In this document: positions 4,286 to 7,152 of the stretch, in pieces
Layout of the letters: each line of letters opens with the position of its first letter
Position numbering within the stretch: position 1 is the stretch's first letter
Source: Bifidobacteriaceae bacterium
GTDB lineage: Bacteria > Actinomycetota > Actinomycetes > Actinomycetales > WQXJ01
Direction: 5' to 3'
Assembly: GCA_031278675.1 (NCBI GenBank)
Contig: JAITJY010000070.1
Location: 1-7,152, forward strand
DNA length: 7,152 nucleotides
Notes under the pieces: model-generated
Seen by the model: only the letters and a program-made list of their open reading frames with translations
Told to the model about the DNA's origin: nothing
The model's database searches: none
Program-made: the position numbers and the translations under genes

Positions 4286-7152
4286 TCACCCGGCGGCTTC
4301 AGCTTCAGACCGTAGTGTGTGGGCGTGCTCCAAGGCGGGAGCGTTCATCGGCTTGACAGTGGCCTCGATAAACCCAACGTCCTTGGGAGACAGCCCGTAT
4401 CGTTCGTACAGGGCGGCCTCAGCCCACTCGTGACTCATCGGAAGGTCGGGTACGAAGGCGAAAACATCGCGGGTGGCGTGTTGAGTCGGCTTTCGCAGAG
4501 AAACCAAGAATCTGACGAATCTGGTCCGTAGGTAGTTCGCGTAACGATCTGCCTCTTTCTGTGAGCCGAAGCGTCCGGCCACCAGGTATGTCTCGGTGCA
4601 GGCCTGGCCGGGACCCGCGACAATCGGATTGCTCAGGAACCTCGTTTCGATGGCGGCGCTTGTGCCTTGAACGGCGGTGGTCAAGACCTTCCAGTCGTCA
4701 ACCCAGTCGGCATTCACGGGGATATCCGAGCGTTCGATCCACGCCGTTCTTTGGTTGGCGAACAATTGTACCGGGCTACTCATTCCAGCACAGGAATCTG
4801 CTCCCCTGTAATTGGTCGCCAAACCGAATGGTTTACGGCTCGACACGCGCCCATCAAGGGTGGCTTCATGCTTGGCGCGGACCTTTTGCAGGACGGGAAC
4901 CGCTTCGTTTCGCCGTACAAGAACGTCGAATTCATCGAGAAAACGTTCCGCCGTCCCACCCGCTGGTTGCCCGTCAAGGGTTGTCTCAACACGGCATGGC
5001 CCGTCGTGGTCCCGATCCCACACAAAATACGAGACGCCGCCTCTAATCTTTGCGTCGGGGAACACCTCCCAAAGCTTCGGAAAATCAACCAACATCGCCA
5101 TGCGGTGATCTCTTAACATTTCGTCCCGGAACCTGTCCAAACCTTTCCCTCCGGAGAACCACCGTGACGGGGTGACCATCGACACGAATCGGGGGCTGAG
5201 GTTCTTAGCCAACTCTACGAACCTCTGGTAGATGGGTCCGGCGCTTGTTCCGTAGCCTCCATCGTCAGCCTGGTACGGCGGGTTTCCTATCACCACACCG
5301 AACTCGAATTGGGCGTCCCCTCGCAACAGTTCTTCCGCGTCGCCTTCCGATAAGCCAACAAGGTCGTAGGCTGTGAAATCGGTGGCGATGCCCCCCACAT
5401 CAAGGCCAAGAATCTCGTAGAAACGGCGTGTGAACTCATACGAGATGCTCGATGTGGGCACCGACAAGATGCGGTCGCGTATGGTTTCGGGCCGCACGCT
5501 GAGTTCGCCCACCAACCTTTGACACAAAGCCAGGGCGAACTCCCCAGACTTGCTGGCGATGTCGAGCAAGGCTTCGCCGCGCGTAATGACCGCAACCAGC
5601 TCGGGTCCCGGGATTGCGGCAACCATGTCTCGGCACAGCCACGATGGGGTTCTCACCTCGGAGTCCGAAATCCGGCTGAACTTGTTCAAGGCGCGCACAG
5701 CTCGTTCAACAGGGTCCAGGGTGTCATCGCGGACAAGTTGAGAGATGTTCTGGATCTTGTAGTCGAGGCTGGCCAACTTGAACGGGTCGAGTTCTGACAG
5801 AAGCAGCCCCAAGGTCTCAACGTCGAGCGACAGATGGTCCGCGATCCTCGTGTTGTCGCCGTCAGCCATTGCCCTAACAATCTCGCTCAGCGACTTGACG
5901 TGAGACGGCGTGAGCATGGCGAAAAGCAGGATTCGCTCGTAGTAGGTTTGAAGCTTCTTGGTCAAACTTTTGACAGTCTCATCCTCGCCGCCGGTCGCGC
6001 CGTCGCCCAGGCCTTTGCCTGGCCCTGAACCCGCGTCGTCATCGGGGTCGGGCACGTCGAGATCGTCCTTGTCGCCTTCGGTCGGCCCAATGGTCAGCCC
6101 CGCCTTGGAACCGAAATCCGGCTGGGCCTCGATCACCCGCAGGATGGCCTGGTTCTTGAGCACCCCCAGATCGACGGGGATGTCGCCGGCCTCATCTGCG
6201 ATGCTGCGCTGGCTGCTGTACGCGCTGACGGCTTCGAGGACGCTGGTGGCTTCGACTCGGTGAATCCTCCCCAGGTTCATGGTGATGATAGGCGAGATTC
6301 GGATTTCTTCTTCGATGCGCTGCCTGAGCTTGGCATTGCCGTTCTCTTCGGTGTTCGCGTTGTAAATCAGTGACTTCTGTTCCTGCATTCGGAACAGCCG
6401 GTTCGGATCGAAATCCACCAGAAGGGTTTGAGGTTTGAGGTTCTCCCGGATCGGCTTGCCCGCGTCTTCGCTGGCAGCGTCCGGATCGGGGTAAAGGGTG
6501 CGGACGTACTGGTTTTGCAGGCGGAAGATCGCCTGGTCGTACTCCTGGGGCGAGGACGTGTCTTTGAGGTGAAGCATGGTGTCCCACTGCTCCACTGTGC
6601 TGCCGGTGAGCATGCGGTTCACGGTCAGAGTCAGCGTCTTGGCGCCTTGGGCTTCCGCTTCGGCGATGGCCTTCTTGACCTGCTCGGGGCTGCGGTAGCG
6701 TTTCGCGCCTTGCACGCCGGAGATGTTGATGATCTGGTAGCCGCCGAGGTTCTTGAACTGGTCGCGGTGGGTGTCGATCAGCGCTTCCATCGCGTCACAG
6801 GACGCGCGGTAGGGTAGCACCATCACCATGTGGCGGCACATCATCCCTTCTTTGATGCGCTCGTAATCGAGGAATCCAAGCAGGTTGTCGACTTGCTGCG
6901 AGCCGTCGATGACCCGCAGCAGATCGAGGACTTCCGTCTCGTGCAGGAACTGCTTGTGCGAGTCGGCCTTCGAGTCGCGCTTGATCGATCTGGGCTCCAA
7001 GAGCGCGGACAAGGTCAGCGAGACTCCTGACTGCGCTAGTTCCTCCATCTTCTGGCGAGCGGCCCGGCTGGGGTTGAACGCGAACCGGACCATCTGCGGG
7101 AACCCGAAGTATGGGTTCTCCCACTCGTCGGCCGGCTCGTCCTGGGCGAGAT
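4286..7152 (-). CDS. Large restriction enzyme: helicase part, N6-adenine methylase and specificity region (N-terminus outside window)
   Basis: The frame stays open past the ATG at 7093 to the window end, so at least 954 residues are seen and the true start is missing; residues are counted from that ATG. It resembles large single-chain restriction-modification proteins with an Eco57I-type methylase domain fused to a superfamily-2 helicase. The helicase C-terminal part shows TLTVNRMLTGSTVEQWDTM (155-173, motif V-like) and YDQAIFRLQNQY (185-196, motif VI-like). A Pro/Asp/Gly-rich linker spans ~338-371. The methylase has LDIASKSGEFALAL (510-523) as the SAM-binding motif and the catalytic NPPY (604-607), typical of adenine-N6 methylation. 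IRGGVSYFVWDRD (683-695) and YLRTRFVRFLVSLRK (854-868) match the family's C-terminal part, probably target recognition. Walker A/B motifs and any nuclease domain would lie upstream, unseen. Likely role: phage restriction with self-methylation. No lesion is visible. Confidence 0.88.
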   Translation of the reverse strand, partial: LAQDEPADEWENPYFGFPQMVRFAFNPSRAARQKMEELAQSGVSLTLSALLEPRSIKRDSKADSHKQFLHETEVLDLLRVIDGSQQVDNLLGFLDYERIKEGMMCRHMVMVLPYRASCDAMEALIDTHRDQFKNLGGYQIINISGVQGAKRYRSPEQVKKAIAEAEAQGAKTLTLTVNRMLTGSTVEQWDTMLHLKDTSSPQEYDQAIFRLQNQYVRTLYPDPDAASEDAGKPIRENLKPQTLLVDFDPNRLFRMQEQKSLIYNANTEENGNAKLRQRIEEEIRISPIITMNLGRIHRVEATSVLEAVSAYSSQRSIADEAGDIPVDLGVLKNQAILRVIEAQPDFGSKAGLTIGPTEGDKDDLDVPDPDDDAGSGPGKGLGDGATGGEDETVKSLTKKLQTYYERILLFAMLTPSHVKSLSEIVRAMADGDNTRIADHLSLDVETLGLLLSELDPFKLASLDYKIQNISQLVRDDTLDPVERAVRALNKFSRISDSEVRTPSWLCRDMVAAIPGPELVAVITRGEALLDIASKSGEFALALCQRLVGELSVRPETIRDRILSVPTSSISYEFTRRFYEILGLDVGGIATDFTAYDLVGLSEGDAEELLRGDAQFEFGVVIGNPPYQADDGGYGTSAGPIYQRFVELAKNLSPRFVSMVTPSRWFSGGKGLDRFRDEMLRDHRMAMLVDFPKLWEVFPDAKIRGGVSYFVWDRDHDGPCRVETTLDGQPAGGTAERFLDEFDVLVRRNEAVPVLQKVRAKHEATLDGRVSSRKPFGLATNYRGADSCAGMSSPVQLFANQRTAWIERSDIPVNADWVDDWKVLTTAVQGTSAAIETRFLSNPIVAGPGQACTETYLVAGRFGSQKEADRYANYLRTRFVRFLVSLRKPTQHATRDVFAFVPDLPMSHEWAEAALYERYGLSPKDVGFIEATVKPMNAPALEHAHTLRSEAEAAG
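5300..5600 (-). other. Methylase core within the restriction enzyme
   Basis: This part of the restriction gene encodes the SAM-binding motif LDIASKSGEF (around 5540-5570) and the catalytic NPPYQADDGGYG (around 5265-5285 at its far end). The SKSG form of motif I replaces the textbook DPxxGSG and is, from memory, usual in this Eco57I/helicase subfamily rather than a defect. NPPY marks an adenine-N6 or cytosine-N4 enzyme. Confidence 0.6.

Noticed and set aside
3889..4356. 155-residue + strand frame rich in Glu-Ala-Gln
   Set aside because: It is the alternative phase of the minisatellite, lacks the upstream transmembrane helices in frame, and overlaps the restriction gene's 3' end.
7091..7093. 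ATG as true start of the restriction enzyme
   Set aside because: The frame continues open upstream to the window edge with family-like residues (WENPYFGFPQ), and the helicase N-terminal half is missing.

Overview
The window is high-GC bacterial DNA and most likely comes from an actinomycete (Actinomycetota). The clearest sign is a GatD-type glutamine amidotransferase whose core reads like actinobacterial GatD. Its Ala/Gly/Pro-rich, strongly GC-biased codon use fits that. No rRNA or tRNA gene is seen, so the genus cannot be given.

Layout, left to right. At the left edge (1-94, + strand) is the last 30 codons of an unidentified His/Arg-rich protein, possibly a transposase tail. Next, on the minus strand (142-1473), is an enlarged gatD carrying an N-terminal extension, a ~95-residue low-complexity insertion with a hexanucleotide tandem repeat, and an 18-bp repeat near its C-terminus. 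No murT partner lies beside it. A divergent intergenic region (1474-1857) contains two inverted repeats. It leads to a + strand gene (1858-3222) for a PfkB/ribokinase-family kinase that ends in one transmembrane helix, so it is probably tail-anchored. A 367-bp stretch (3223-3589) holds a hairpin and coding-like fragments in conflicting frames, perhaps a decayed gene. Then comes a small three-helix membrane protein (3590-4186, + strand) whose C-terminus is encoded by an 11/12-bp minisatellite. Last, on the minus strand and running off the right edge, is most of a very large restriction enzyme (4286-7152) joining a helicase part, an N6-adenine methylase domain and a probable target-recognition region.

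The window looks like a join between a housekeeping cell-wall gene (gatD amidates peptidoglycan lipid II together with MurT) and a lower-GC accessory stretch with defence-like features. ATA, AAA and AGA codons in the kinase suggest transfer. The most interesting unexplained unit is the tail-anchored PfkB-like kinase with the nearby three-helix membrane protein, next to a restriction-modification gene. A membrane-associated defence or signalling module is a hypothesis based on domain layout and neighbourhood only; nothing in the sequence proves it.
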